Positions 1 to 7,761 of a stretch of DNA of 64,000 bases are shown one piece after another. Both the position numbers and the translations under genes were made by a program. Each line of letters begins with the position of its first letter. The stretch's first letter is position 1. Origin of the DNA: Nocardiopsis alborubida (GTDB taxonomy: Bacteria > Actinomycetota > Actinomycetes > Streptosporangiales > Streptosporangiaceae); NCBI RefSeq assembly GCF_012396365.1, contig NZ_JAAXPG010000003.1, forward strand, positions 124,001 to 188,000, read 5' to 3'. The notes under the pieces were generated by a model. That model did not search any database. It saw only the letters and a list, made by a program, of their open reading frames with translations, and was not told where the DNA came from.

Positions 1-199
1 CGCCGTCGGGGAACCGGCGCATGACGCGCTCGGCCAGGTGCAGGGCCAGGCGCGTCTTGCCGATGCCGCCGGTACCGGTCAGCGTGACCATCCGGGCGGT
101 GCCCAGGAGACGGCCCAGGTCGACGATGTCGCGCTCGCGTCCGACGAAGCTGATGAACTCGCCGGCGGACAGGGGCAGGTTGTGGCGGGGAGGAGACAT
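1..199 (-). CDS. NB-ARC/P-loop ATPase regulator, N-terminal fragment
   Basis: This is an N-terminal fragment of 66 codons that continues beyond the left window edge. From an ATG at 199 the minus strand reads a short leader, then FVGRERDIVDLGRLL, then a Walker A loop GTGGIGKTR at about residues 47-55. This opening is typical of the NB-ARC ATPase module of large actinomycete regulators (AfsR/SARP-like or LuxR-type), in which nucleotide binding switches a signalling protein. The part that would tell which output or sensor domains it carries lies outside the window, so only the ATPase class is supported. A GTG four codons upstream is an alternative start; neither start has a strong ribosome binding site. 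Confidence 0.8.
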   Translation of the reverse strand, partial: MSPPRHNLPLSAGEFISFVGRERDIVDLGRLLGTARMVTLTGTGGIGKTRLALHLAERVMRRFPDG

Positions 200-582
200 G
201 GCCTCGATCACTGGGCAGTGCTTCTTTGGGGCTCCGCTCCGCTTCTCACGCCCGTCACCCTCCACCACCCTCAACGGACGGCCCGCGGCCGCAGCCTTCT
301 TGTGTTCAGGCGTCCCGAAGGCAGGAACGGGGTCGAAGCAGGCACAGCGGCACCTCCGGTGAGACGGCTCGTACCCGTACCGCCGCCCGCCACCACTCCC
401 AACGGACACCCGAGGCGCAGACTCACTCGCAGTCTCGCCTCCGGCGACTCCAGAACCCTGCCGGCGTGGGGAACGCCGTTCCCAGTGTCGCACCCGCGGC
501 CCCCGGTTGTCCTCCGAATGGCCGGTTCCGGCATGAGCGGACAGAAACCGCCCACGCCGGTCGGGAAGGTGCTATGGAGCGG
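200..582. other. Intergenic region, no gene seen
   Basis: This stretch lies upstream of the minus-strand NB-ARC gene and downstream of hisS, so it should contain the promoter of the former and the end of the hisS transcript. I see no convincing coding sequence. The open frames here are low-complexity Arg/Pro/Gly artefacts of high GC, and I recognise no clear terminator. Confidence 0.5.
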
Positions 583-1917
583 TTACTCCGTGCTTTCCGG
601 GCTCACGGGGGTCCAGGTGGCGGGGTCGGCCGGACCCTGCTCTCCCGACCCCATGTCCTTGACCTCGTGGCCGCCGTCCTCACCGAAGGGCGGGAACCAC
701 ACGAAGGGGATGCCCTTCTTGGCGGCGTACTGGATCTGCTTGCCGACCTTGGCGGTGGAGTGGAACACCTCGGTGTTGAACCCGCGTCCGCGCAGCAGCT
801 CCCCGGTGCGCAGGGCCTCCCTGCGGCGCTCGGCGCCGGGCACCACGACCATCACGTCGGTGGGGCAGGCGCGCCCCTCCTCGATCCGGCCCTCGGCGAC
901 GAGCTTGGCGAAGATGCGGGTGAGGCCGATGGAGATGCCCACGCCCGGCAGCCGCCTGCGGATGAACTGGCCGGCCAGGTCGTCGTAGCGCCCGCCCGCG
1001 CAGATGCTCCCGTAGCCGGGGTCGTCGTCGAAGGAGGCCTCGTAGACCGTGCCCGTGTAGTAGTCCAGGCCGCGGGCGATGGACAGGTCGGCCACGACGC
1101 TGCCCTCGGGCAGATCGGCCAGGTCCTCCAGGACGAAGGAGAGCTCCTCCAACCCCTCGTCGAGCAGCTCGGAGGAGACCCCGAGCCCGCGGACCCGCTC
1201 GGCGACGCCGGAGCCGGTGCCCCGGACGCGGGCCAGCGCGAGGCAGGCGTCGGCCTGCTCCCCGGTCAGGCCGTCGGCCAGCAGGATCCGGCGCACGCCG
1301 TCGTCGCCGATCTTGTGCAGCTTGTCCACGGCGCGGATGACCGCGATCGGGTCCTTGATGCCCAGGCCCTCGTAGAAGCCCTGGAGGACCTTGCGGTTGT
1401 TGACGTTGAGCGTCCAGGCGGGCAGGTCCAGCCCGCTGAGCACCCGGTGCACGATGCGCGGCAGCTCGGCGTCGAAGTGCAGCGGGACGGAGTCGACGTT
1501 GATGACGTCGATGTCGCACTGGGTGAACTCGCGGAAGCGCCCCTCCTGGGGGCGCTCACCCCGCCACACGCGCTGCATCTGGTAGCGCTTGAAGGGGAAG
1601 GCCAGCTCGTTGAAGTGCTGGGCGACGTACCGGGCGAAGGGCACGGTCAGGTCGAAGTGCAGTCCGAGCCTGGCGTCGGAGTCGTCCTTGGCGTCGGCCT
1701 GGAGGCGGTGCAGGGTGTAGACCTCCTGGGAGGTCTCGCCCTTGGCCATCAGCACGTCGAGGTTCTCCACGGACGGCGTCTCCACCGACGCGAAGCCGAA
1801 GGACTCGAACCCGGCGCGGATATGGTCCAGCCAGCGCTGCTCCACGGCCCGGACCTGGGGGGACCACTCGGGGAAACCGCTGATGGGAGTGGGTCGGACG
1901 ACGCGCTGATCGGACAT
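583..1917 (-). CDS. hisS: Histidyl-tRNA synthetase
   Basis: This 444-residue class II aminoacyl-tRNA synthetase charges tRNA-His with histidine in the cytoplasm. The class II motif 2 region with QRVWRGERP and FTQCDID lies at about residues 113-137. The histidine-binding signature LDYYTG is at 284-289, followed by GGRYDDL at 308-314 and the motif 3 region GVGISIGLTR at 325-334. The C-terminal anticodon-binding domain follows from about residue 345. The ATG at 1917 gives the usual HisRS start (a short tail, then PISGFPEW); longer upstream extensions in this frame are low-complexity and rejected. The gene stands alone, with a long leader upstream. Length and motifs fit an intact enzyme. Confidence 0.97.
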   Translation of the reverse strand: MSDQRVVRPTPISGFPEWSPQVRAVEQRWLDHIRAGFESFGFASVETPSVENLDVLMAKGETSQEVYTLHRLQADAKDDSDARLGLHFDLTVPFARYVAQHFNELAFPFKRYQMQRVWRGERPQEGRFREFTQCDIDVINVDSVPLHFDAELPRIVHRVLSGLDLPAWTLNVNNRKVLQGFYEGLGIKDPIAVIRAVDKLHKIGDDGVRRILLADGLTGEQADACLALARVRGTGSGVAERVRGLGVSSELLDEGLEELSFVLEDLADLPEGSVVADLSIARGLDYYTGTVYEASFDDDPGYGSICAGGRYDDLAGQFIRRRLPGVGISIGLTRIFAKLVAEGRIEEGRACPTDVMVVVPGAERRREALRTGELLRGRGFNTEVFHSTAKVGKQIQYAAKKGIPFVWFPPFGEDGGHEVKDMGSGEQGPADPATWTPVSPESTE

Positions 1918-2693
1918 GTGGGGTTCTCGGCTCACAGTTTCGTCTCGGCTTGCTGGCCCCGTCCGCGCCGCGGTGCGCGTGCGCACGCGCGGGTTCGCTC
2001 GTCGGGCGGGGGAGGGCCGGTCCAGTCTACGGGGAACCCGGGCGGGAGGGCGGCGCGACGGACGGGAGGCCGCCGCGGCCCGCTCCCCGCGGTCCGGCCA
2101 CCACCGGCCCACGTGGACGGTTGTGGGCCGGTGGGGCGCTGGCGCGCCGGACCGGAGTGTCGACCGGGCCGACGCCGAAGAGCGAGACGTCGGTGGGTGG
2201 CCCTGTGTCCGGGGGCGCCGCCGGGGCTCCCGCGGATGGTCGCGTCCTCGTGCCAGGAGTCTTCTCCGCGACCGCACTTGCCGGTGCGGGGGCCCTACCT
2301 CCACCGTAGACTCCGCGGACCCCGTCGGACAGGGATCAGTGCGGCCGAAAGCGGCCGAAAATGACCGCTCACAATGTCGTAAAGTCGACCTTCCGGGGTA
2401 CGGGTGTGTGCTTATCTGTTCACGGTCGGTTTCGGGCGGGGAACGCACCGCCACGGGACGGCCACCCGAATCCCGCGGCTCCTCCCCCTGCCCGGGGGTC
2501 GCGAACCCCACGAGCCGGCCGTGTGGCATGTCGCACCACTGAGCCAAAACGCCTTCCCCACCGGCCATCCGGTGTTAGGTTCCAGGAACGGTGCCTCTCG
2601 CGTCGGTACCGACCCCGGCGGGTCGCGTACCCCGAGGAACGGACCGTGCGCGCCGTCCGCCCCGCTGGCCCGGCACTCCCGCTAGGACTAACT
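1918..2693. other. Long divergent intergenic region between hisS and the GTPase
   Basis: The gap is 776 bases between two divergent genes and must hold both promoters. The clearest structure is a hairpin at 2101-2134 (12-base perfect arms, 10-base loop) that lies in the presumed hisS leader. Around 2490-2553 the minus strand has a weak tRNA-like look but no closing acceptor stem. No coding sequence is supported. Confidence 0.5.
2101..2134 (-). promoter_or_regulatory. Strong hairpin in the hisS leader
   Basis: The arms CCACCGGCCCAC (2101-2112) and GTGGGCCGGTGG (2123-2134) are perfect reverse complements around a 10-base loop. The hairpin sits about 185 bases upstream of the hisS start, so it would form in the leader RNA. 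There is no U-tract after it on the minus strand, so a simple terminator is not indicated. Its function is unknown. Confidence 0.5.
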
Positions 2694-3308
2694 GTGATCG
2701 ATCCAGTCAACAGCACGAACAACGTCCACGCCTCCACCGAGTTGTCCACCAAGATCATCGTCGCCGGGGGGTTCGGGGTCGGGAAGACCACGTTCGTCGG
2801 CACCGTCTCGGAGATCCCGCCCGTGCGCACCGAGGCCGCGGTCACCGCCGCCAGCGCTGGGGTGGACGACCTCTCCCACACCCCGGACAAGACGAGCACC
2901 ACGGTCGCGATGGACTTCGGCCGCATCTCGCTGGACACCGACCTGACCCTCTTCCTGTTCGGGACCCCGGGACAGCAGCGCTTCTGGTTCATGTGGGACG
3001 ACCTGGTCCGGGGTGCGCTGGGCGCCGTGATCCTGGCCGACACCCGCCGCCTGGAGGACACCTTCCAGGCCCTGGACTACTTCGAGCGCCAGTACCGGCT
3101 GCCCTTCGTCGTCGCGGTCAACGAGTTCGACCCCGAGAACCTCCACAGCCCCGAGGAGCTGCGCGACGCCCTGGACCTGACCCCGGACGTGCCCGTCGTG
3201 CACTGCGACGCCCGCGACCGCAACTCCGTCGTCCGGGTCCTGGTGACCCTGGTCAAGCACGCCATGGCGGTGGAGGCCCGCCAGCGCCACCAGCGCCAGT
3301 TCGCCTGA
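2694..3308 (+). CDS. CvnD-like small GTPase, no conservon partners in the window
   Basis: This 204-residue protein resembles the CvnD GTPases of actinomycete conservons, which normally work with a sensor kinase (CvnA), a roadblock protein (CvnB) and a DUF742 protein (CvnC). A P-loop GGFGVGKTT is at 25-33, the G3-like FGTPGQQRF at 89-97 and a G4 variant AVNEFD at 141-146 in place of the usual NKxD. The GTG at 2694 is preceded by AGGA at a suitable distance; longer upstream readings are low-complexity. None of the usual partners is adjacent: hisS lies divergently upstream and secA2 follows. It may therefore serve kinases encoded elsewhere, or have its own role, for example in polarity or signalling. 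That is inference. Confidence 0.9.
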   Translation: MIDPVNSTNNVHASTELSTKIIVAGGFGVGKTTFVGTVSEIPPVRTEAAVTAASAGVDDLSHTPDKTSTTVAMDFGRISLDTDLTLFLFGTPGQQRFWFMWDDLVRGALGAVILADTRRLEDTFQALDYFERQYRLPFVVAVNEFDPENLHSPEELRDALDLTPDVPVVHCDARDRNSVVRVLVTLVKHAMAVEARQRHQRQFA

Positions 3309-3414
3309 GGGGCCGGGCGCCCCGTGGCAGACCGGGGCGGTTTCGACGGAACCGTCCGCACATGTGGGCGCCCGGGGTTCTCTCAACGGTTGTGTCCGGC
3401 GTTACCCTGTGGTG

Positions 3415-5829
3415 GTGTTCGGACGAATGGCGGAAGGCGTTCGCCGCTTCCTGGGTAAGCCCGGTGCGGTGGATCTGCGGCCCTATACCAAGCTCCTGTC
3501 GGCGATCGAGGCCGAGGAGGATGGTCTGCGTGAGCTCAGTGACACCGAGCTGACGGAGAAGGCCATCGAACTCGGCAACGCCGAACTCCCCTACGAGCGC
3601 GACGACCTCGTGTCGCTGTGCGCGGTCGGCCGCGAGGCCGCCCGGCGCTCACTCGACGAGCGACCCTTCGACGTGCAGCTCCTCGGTGTCATGGCCCTGC
3701 TCGACGGCCACGTCGCCGAGATGGCCACGGGCGAGGGCAAGACGCTGGCGGGCGCCCTCGCCGCCGCGGGGTTCGCCCTGCGCGGCCGGCGCGTGCACCT
3801 GCTCAGCGTCAACGACTACCTGGCCAGGCGCGACGCCGAGTGGATGCGCCCCCTCTACGACATGCTCGGCGTCACCGTGGGCTGGATCACCGAGGACTCC
3901 ACCCCGCAGGAGCGCCGCGCCGCCTACTCCTGCGAGGTGACCTACGCGGCCGTCAGCGAGCTGGGCTTCGACGTCCTGCGCGACCGCATGGTCACCGACA
4001 TCGCCGACCGGGTCGTGCCGCCGCCGCACGTGGCGATCATCGACGAGGCCGACTCGGTGCTCGTCGACGAGGCCCGGGTCCCGCTGGTCCTGGCCGGCGC
4101 CGCGGAGAGCGTGGACGCCGACGTGGAGATGGCCGACGTCGTGCGCGGGCTCAAGCCGCGCCTGCACTACGAGGTCGACGGCGAGGGGCGCAACGTCCAG
4201 CTCACCGACGCCGGGATCGACGCGGTGGAGAAGGCCCTGGACGGGGTCGACCTGTACTCCGAGGACGACACCTCCGTCCTGCCGCAGGTCAACCTGGCCC
4301 TGCACGCGCACGTGCTGCTCCAGCGCGACGTCCACTACGTGGTGCGCGACGGCGAGGTCCGTCTCATCAACGAGTCGCGCGGACGCATCGCCCTGCTCCA
4401 GCGCTGGCCGGACGGCCTCCAGGCCGCGGTCGAGGCCAAGGAGAAGGTGGCGCTCAGCGAGACCGGCGAGGTGCTGGACTCCATCACCGTGCAGTCGCTC
4501 GTCCTGCGCTACCCCACGCGCGCCGGTATGACCGGTACCGCGATGGCCGTCGCCGAACAGCTCCGCGAGTTCTACGAGCTGGAGGTCGCGGTCATCCCCT
4601 CCAACAAGCCCAACGTCCGGGAGGACCACGGCACGCGCCTGTACGCCACGCGCGAGGAGAAGGAGGACGCCCTCGTCGCCAAGGTGGAGGAGGTCCACAA
4701 GTCCGGGAGGCCGATCCTCATCGGCACCCAGGACGTGGCCGAGTCCGAGCTGTTGGCCGGGCGCCTGCGCGAGGCCGGGCTGGAGTGCGTGGTCCTCAAC
4801 GCCAAGAACGACGCCGACGAGGCCTCCATCATCGCCGAGGCGGGCACCCACGGTGCCGTCACCGTCTCCACCCAGATGGCCGGGCGCGGCACCGACATCC
4901 GCCTGGGCGGCAGCGACATGGCCGACCGCGAGCGGGTGGTGGAGACCGGCGGCCTGTACGTGATGGGCTTCGGCCGCTACCCCAGCAGCCGCCTGGACGG
5001 GCAGCTGCGCGGCCGCGCGGGGCGCCAGGGCGACCCGGGCGACTCCATCTTCTTCGTCAGCATGGACGACGACCTGGTGGTCAACCACGCCCCCGAGACC
5101 ACGGGCTACCAGACCACCTCGGAGGGGGAGATCACCGACCAGGGCTGGCTGGCCATGGTCGACCACGCGCAGCGGGTCGCCGAGGGGCAGCTGCTGGAGG
5201 TGCACCGCAACACCTGGCGTTACAACCAGCTGATCGACGTGCAGCGCGACGTGGTGCTGGAGCACCGGGAGATGGTCCTGACCGGGGACCAGGGCGACCG
5301 GCAGATCAGGGCCGACCGCGGGAAGCGGCACGAGGAGCTGCTGGAGGAGCTGGCCGGGAAGGGTGCGGAGGGCGAGGAGGGTACCGCAGCCGAGGAAGCC
5401 GCCGAGGGCGCTGAGACCGCCGGGCGCGGGCAGGAGGCCGAGGAGGCGGAGGGGAACGAGGAGAAGGTCGCCCGGGCGGCCCGCCTCATCACCCTCTACC
5501 ACCTGGACCGGGGCTGGACCGACCACAACGCCTTCCTGTCGGAGCTGCGGGAGGGCATCCACCTGCGCTTCCTGGGCCGCCGCGACCCGCTGGACGAGTT
5601 CAACCGCGACGCGGTGCCGGTCTTCAAGGGCTTCCTGGACGACGCGCGCGCCCGGGCCGCCGAGAGCTTCGAGGAGCTGGAGGTCGTGGACGGCGAGCTG
5701 GACGTGAGCTCGGTGGGGGTCAAGCGCCCGTCGATGACGTGGACGTACATGGTGCACGACCACCCGTTCAGCTCCGCGTTCGAGACACTGGTGGGCAGGC
5801 TCAAGGGTGGCCGGGGGAGCGGGAGCTGA
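3415..5829 (+). CDS. secA2: Accessory Sec translocase ATPase SecA2 (actinobacterial type)
   Basis: This 804-residue SecA-family motor ATPase would drive export of a subset of proteins through SecYEG. The Walker A sequence MATGEGKT is near residue 104, the DEAD-like IIDEADSVLVDEAR near 208 and GRGTDI of the second helicase domain near 490. It is shorter than housekeeping SecA (about 900 residues) and lacks the C-terminal cysteine-rich zinc tail, both features of the actinobacterial SecA2 class. A Glu/Ala-rich acidic stretch at about residues 640-685 interrupts the helical region. The start is uncertain. A GTG at 3415, seven bases after a TACCCT -10-like box, would suit a leaderless mRNA; an ATG at 3427 and a GTG at 3364 are alternatives. 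Confidence 0.9.
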   Translation: MFGRMAEGVRRFLGKPGAVDLRPYTKLLSAIEAEEDGLRELSDTELTEKAIELGNAELPYERDDLVSLCAVGREAARRSLDERPFDVQLLGVMALLDGHVAEMATGEGKTLAGALAAAGFALRGRRVHLLSVNDYLARRDAEWMRPLYDMLGVTVGWITEDSTPQERRAAYSCEVTYAAVSELGFDVLRDRMVTDIADRVVPPPHVAIIDEADSVLVDEARVPLVLAGAAESVDADVEMADVVRGLKPRLHYEVDGEGRNVQLTDAGIDAVEKALDGVDLYSEDDTSVLPQVNLALHAHVLLQRDVHYVVRDGEVRLINESRGRIALLQRWPDGLQAAVEAKEKVALSETGEVLDSITVQSLVLRYPTRAGMTGTAMAVAEQLREFYELEVAVIPSNKPNVREDHGTRLYATREEKEDALVAKVEEVHKSGRPILIGTQDVAESELLAGRLREAGLECVVLNAKNDADEASIIAEAGTHGAVTVSTQMAGRGTDIRLGGSDMADRERVVETGGLYVMGFGRYPSSRLDGQLRGRAGRQGDPGDSIFFVSMDDDLVVNHAPETTGYQTTSEGEITDQGWLAMVDHAQRVAEGQLLEVHRNTWRYNQLIDVQRDVVLEHREMVLTGDQGDRQIRADRGKRHEELLEELAGKGAEGEEGTAAEEAAEGAETAGRGQEAEEAEGNEEKVARAARLITLYHLDRGWTDHNAFLSELREGIHLRFLGRRDPLDEFNRDAVPVFKGFLDDARARAAESFEELEVVDGELDVSSVGVKRPSMTWTYMVHDHPFSSAFETLVGRLKGGRGSGS

Positions 5830-5849
5830 CCGTTCTCCCACGGACGGAT

Positions 5850-5889
5850 GCGCGGGTCGGGACCAAAGTCCCGGCCCGCGCATTACTTT
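5850..5889 (+). terminator. Terminator after secA2
   Basis: A 14-base stem (5850-5863 with 5868-5881, one G-T wobble) around the loop CAAA is followed by ATTACTTTT. It lies 20 bases after the secA2 stop codon. Confidence 0.85.
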
Positions 5890-5960
5890 TGTCAGCTACT
5901 CTGCTCGAAACGCCCCACAAGCCCGAAAACGGCATCACCAATTGCCCCGTCCGGGTTAAC

Positions 5961-6278
5961 ATGGCTGCGTTTTCAACGAAACCCGAGACGGTTGGGACGA
6001 AATTCACCGTGATCCACGAGGTCGGTGCGCAGGAGAAGATCAGTTATGGACGGAACGACCGATTCGCGGGCGGTCCGGTGGGCGGGGGAAGTTTCTGGGT
6101 GGGTGACGACGGTCAGCCGGTCGCCAAGATCGGTGGACCGAAGGAGTGGCGGCCCACGCCCATGATCGATGTCCGGGTGGGTGACGTGTTCAGTGTCGGC
6201 GGACAGGCGTGGAGGGTGACCGACATTGTCGACGCGGATACTCCCTCCGCATATCTGCTGGCCACGCGAATAAGTTGA
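5961..6278 (+). CDS. Small hypothetical protein
   Basis: This 105-residue soluble protein is of unknown function. It is rich in Gly, Val and Asp and has no membrane segment or signal peptide. The central part reads like a small beta-rich domain (SFWVGDDGQPVAKIGGP, then VRVGDVFSVGGQAWRVTDI). The gene lies between two convincing terminators, so it is its own transcription unit. Its base composition is a little lower in GC than its neighbours. The ATG at 5961 has no obvious ribosome binding site and directly follows GTTAAC, so the message may be leaderless. A TTG or GTG further in (about 5990-6010) would shorten it. I do not recognise the family with confidence. Confidence 0.7.
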   Translation: MAAFSTKPETVGTKFTVIHEVGAQEKISYGRNDRFAGGPVGGGSFWVGDDGQPVAKIGGPKEWRPTPMIDVRVGDVFSVGGQAWRVTDIVDADTPSAYLLATRIS

Positions 6279-6285
6279 GACACGG

Positions 6286-6320
6286 GGCCCCGGGCGAGCG
6301 CCCGGGGCCTTCGTTTTCCT
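6286..6320 (+). terminator. Rho-independent terminator
   Basis: A perfect 11-base stem GGCCCCGGGCG/CGCCCGGGGCC (6286-6296 and 6299-6309) has a two-base loop. It is followed by the pyrimidine-rich TTCGTTTTCCTT. It ends the small gene at 5961-6278. Confidence 0.9.
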
Positions 6321-6690
6321 TGTTCCGGTCGGGGAGCGCAACCCCCTGCAACCTTTTACCGGTGGGGATTGCCAGCCATCGGTTTTGTCGCGGGTCCTCA
6401 TTCCGGGCGCCGCCCGGCGAGGTTTTTGGTGCTTATGTGGCTTGTGTTAACCCTGGGGTCCCAGAGGCGAGGCGCCGGGCAGGAACGCGCATCGGCGCAG
6501 GTCACGGATGAGGGTGGTGCGCTCACCAGCGCGAATCGAGACGTTCCGGTTATCTGATGGAGGGTGTTCGTGTTACCGGTTCCTCGTTAACGTCTGTGGG
6601 GCAAGGCGCGCCCCGGCAGCGGCCAAAGGGAGGATCCCCCCACTCCCGGAGAGTCCACGGGCCGCTGCGCCCTGCCGCCCCGAGGCCGGT

Positions 6691-6786
6691 CCCAGGGGCT
6701 GTCCCCCGCCCCTGGGCCTGGCCGCCCCGCGTAGGCGGGGCGGCCCTTCCCCGGCCCTCGCGCCCCGCGCGACGCCGCGCGGGGCG
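6691..6786. repeat. Three tandem GC-rich hairpins
   Basis: Hairpin 1 pairs CCCAGGGGC (6691-6699) with 6708-6716. Hairpin 2 pairs GGCCGCCCCGC (6720-6730) with 6735-6745 and is followed by CTTCCCC. Hairpin 3 pairs CGCCCCGCGC (6761-6770) with 6777-6786 and is followed by GTTCCTCTCG. All arms are perfect. They could be a terminator array or part of a structured RNA. Confidence 0.6.
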
Positions 6787-6956
6787 GTTCCTCTCGTTCC
6801 GGTGCGCGTACGCGTTTCCTGCCGGGTGCCCGCCGCGTGGTGCCCCGACGCCTCCAGGGCCTCTCGGTCCGGAACCGAGTAGATCCTGTTCCACTGGCCG
6901 GTGTTCCCTGTCCACCCCGGTTCCCGGGATGGAGTTCGGGGATCCGGGTCTTGCGG

Positions 6957-6970
6957 TAGAACGCGTTTCA
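6957..6970. promoter_or_regulatory. KstR-like TetR-family palindrome
   Basis: The 14-base sequence TAGAACGCGTTTCA fits TnnAACnnGTTnnA, the operator consensus known for KstR and related TetR-family lipid and steroid regulators. It sits in a promoter-like setting (TTGCGG upstream, TATTAG just downstream). No lipid-catabolism gene is adjacent, so the regulated unit is unclear. Confidence 0.35.
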
Positions 6971-7230
6971 GTATTAGTCTCTGGAGGTGCCTGGACCGGT
7001 GAGGGCGCCCGACGGCTCGACCGTGGGGTGTCAGCGGACGGCAGGTGAGGACGGTCGTCCGTCGAAGTCGGATCGCGCCCCGACTCCGGCGGACGGCGTC
7101 CGTTCGCCCACCACCCTCAACCGACGCCTACGGCGCGGTTCCCCCACGAAAAACCCGCCTCCGCCGCCTCCAGTGCCCCGTGGGCGCCCGAGCCAACACC
7201 CATAGGCCGAGCCCGCCCGAAGAGCAGGTC

Positions 7231-7572
7231 CTAGGCGAGCAGGCGGCACAGTTCGGTGAAGGTGGGACACGGCCAGGCCAGGCGGCACCCCTGACAGGGG
7301 TCCCCGTCCTCGTCGCCGGGGGCGTGCAGGTGCAGCAGGTCCACGCAGACACCGGCCAGGGCGGACACCTCGTCGCGCGCGTTCGCGTAGAAGGCGACGT
7401 CGTTGATCCGGGCCAGGGCGTTGGACGGGCCCGTGGCCGGGATGCCGACCGTGTCCGGCTCCCAGGGGACCGCACGCGCCGAGCGCTCCCGGATTCCCAG
7501 AACGCACTGGAGCAGTCTCGCGTGCTCGGAGAGGTGACCCCTCCCCGACGCTGGTCTGGTGAACGGCGACAT
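7231..7572 (-). CDS. Small hypothetical protein with CxxC/WPCPT motif
   Basis: This 113-residue soluble protein is of unknown function. Its C-terminal part has a Cys motif, CQGCRLAWPCPTF. It resembles a loosely defined group of actinomycete proteins ending in a C..C....PCP pattern that could bind a metal. The ATG at 7572 has an excellent ribosome binding site (GGGGGAG, 7 bases upstream), which supports real translation. Upstream are two CACGTG palindromes that may be an operator. It lies downstream of a terminator, so it is transcribed separately from the cydAB unit. I do not assign a function. Confidence 0.75.
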   Translation of the reverse strand: MSPFTRPASGRGHLSEHARLLQCVLGIRERSARAVPWEPDTVGIPATGPSNALARINDVAFYANARDEVSALAGVCVDLLHLHAPGDEDGDPCQGCRLAWPCPTFTELCRLLA

Positions 7573-7587
7573 CGCTGATCTCCCCCA

Positions 7588-7613
7588 CCACGTGGATACG
7601 CAGCCTCACGTGG
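7588..7613. promoter_or_regulatory. Paired CACGTG palindromes
   Basis: CCACGTGG (7588-7595) and TCACGTGG (7606-7613) are 18 bases apart centre to centre. They lie 16-41 bases upstream of the start at 7572, as expected of a twin operator. The binding protein is unknown. Confidence 0.35.
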
Positions 7614-7690
7614 TAACACAGCGTATACCCAGCATCGCTCCTTGTCGCGACACGCGGAGGCGGGGCGGGGAGAGAAGGGGAGAGAGGGGA

Positions 7691-7718
7691 GCGGGCCGCC
7701 CGGGGAGGGGCGGCCCGC
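7691..7718 (-). terminator. Terminator after the Cys-rich mini-gene
   Basis: Perfect 11-base arms (7691-7701 with 7708-7718) surround a six-base loop. On the minus strand they are followed by a long pyrimidine run (TCCCCTCTCTCCCCTTCT). It would end the cydA-cydB-mini-gene transcript. Confidence 0.75.
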
Positions 7719-7761
7719 CGAAAGGAGGGGGAGGGAGGATTCTTCTGGACGCGGGGACCCG

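Larger units (their letters stand above)
6319..7230. other. Gene-poor region with hairpin cluster and palindromic site
   Basis: About 0.9 kb has no coding sequence I would defend. The first part (6330-6600) is noticeably less GC-rich than its surroundings, like a promoter or leader region. Three hairpins follow in tandem at 6691-6786. A promoter-like segment with a KstR-type palindrome lies at 6951-6976. A 72-codon frame at 6987-7205 follows it, but it is Pro/Arg-rich with weak support. A non-coding RNA is possible here, but I cannot assign one. Confidence 0.5.

Noticed and set aside
271..555. 94-codon minus-strand frame between the NB-ARC gene and hisS
   Set aside because: It has no ribosome binding site and a low-complexity Gly/Arg product. 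It lies in the expected promoter region.
2085..2112. T-box-like sequence in the hisS leader (GGTGG...ACCGCG on the minus strand)
   Set aside because: Four extra bases split the conserved box, and no specifier stem or antiterminator pair was visible.
2490..2553. tRNA-like segment on the minus strand (GGCTCAGTGGT then GGGGTTCGCGACCCC)
   Set aside because: The D-arm- and T-arm-like parts are suggestive, but there is no matching acceptor stem, the anticodon arm does not fold and spacing is too short. It is probably chance in GC-rich DNA or a very old remnant.
3649..5883. 744-codon open frame antisense to secA2
   Set aside because: It is a GC-bias shadow. The plus strand encodes a complete SecA2, and the antisense product is a Val/Leu/Gly/Asp-rich artefact.
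6600..6800. Possible c-di-AMP (ydaO) riboswitch or other known RNA
   Set aside because: Hairpins are present, but I could not match the conserved core of any riboswitch class and no gene follows on the plus strand.
6557..7048. 163-codon frame in the gene-poor region
   Set aside because: The product is Pro/Arg/Gly-only, runs through the three hairpins and lacks a ribosome binding site and any domain pattern.
6987..7205. 72-codon frame behind the KstR-like site
   Set aside because: It is placed well after a promoter-like element, but it is Pro/Arg-rich with a Pro-run and no recognisable fold. Kept only as a remote possibility.
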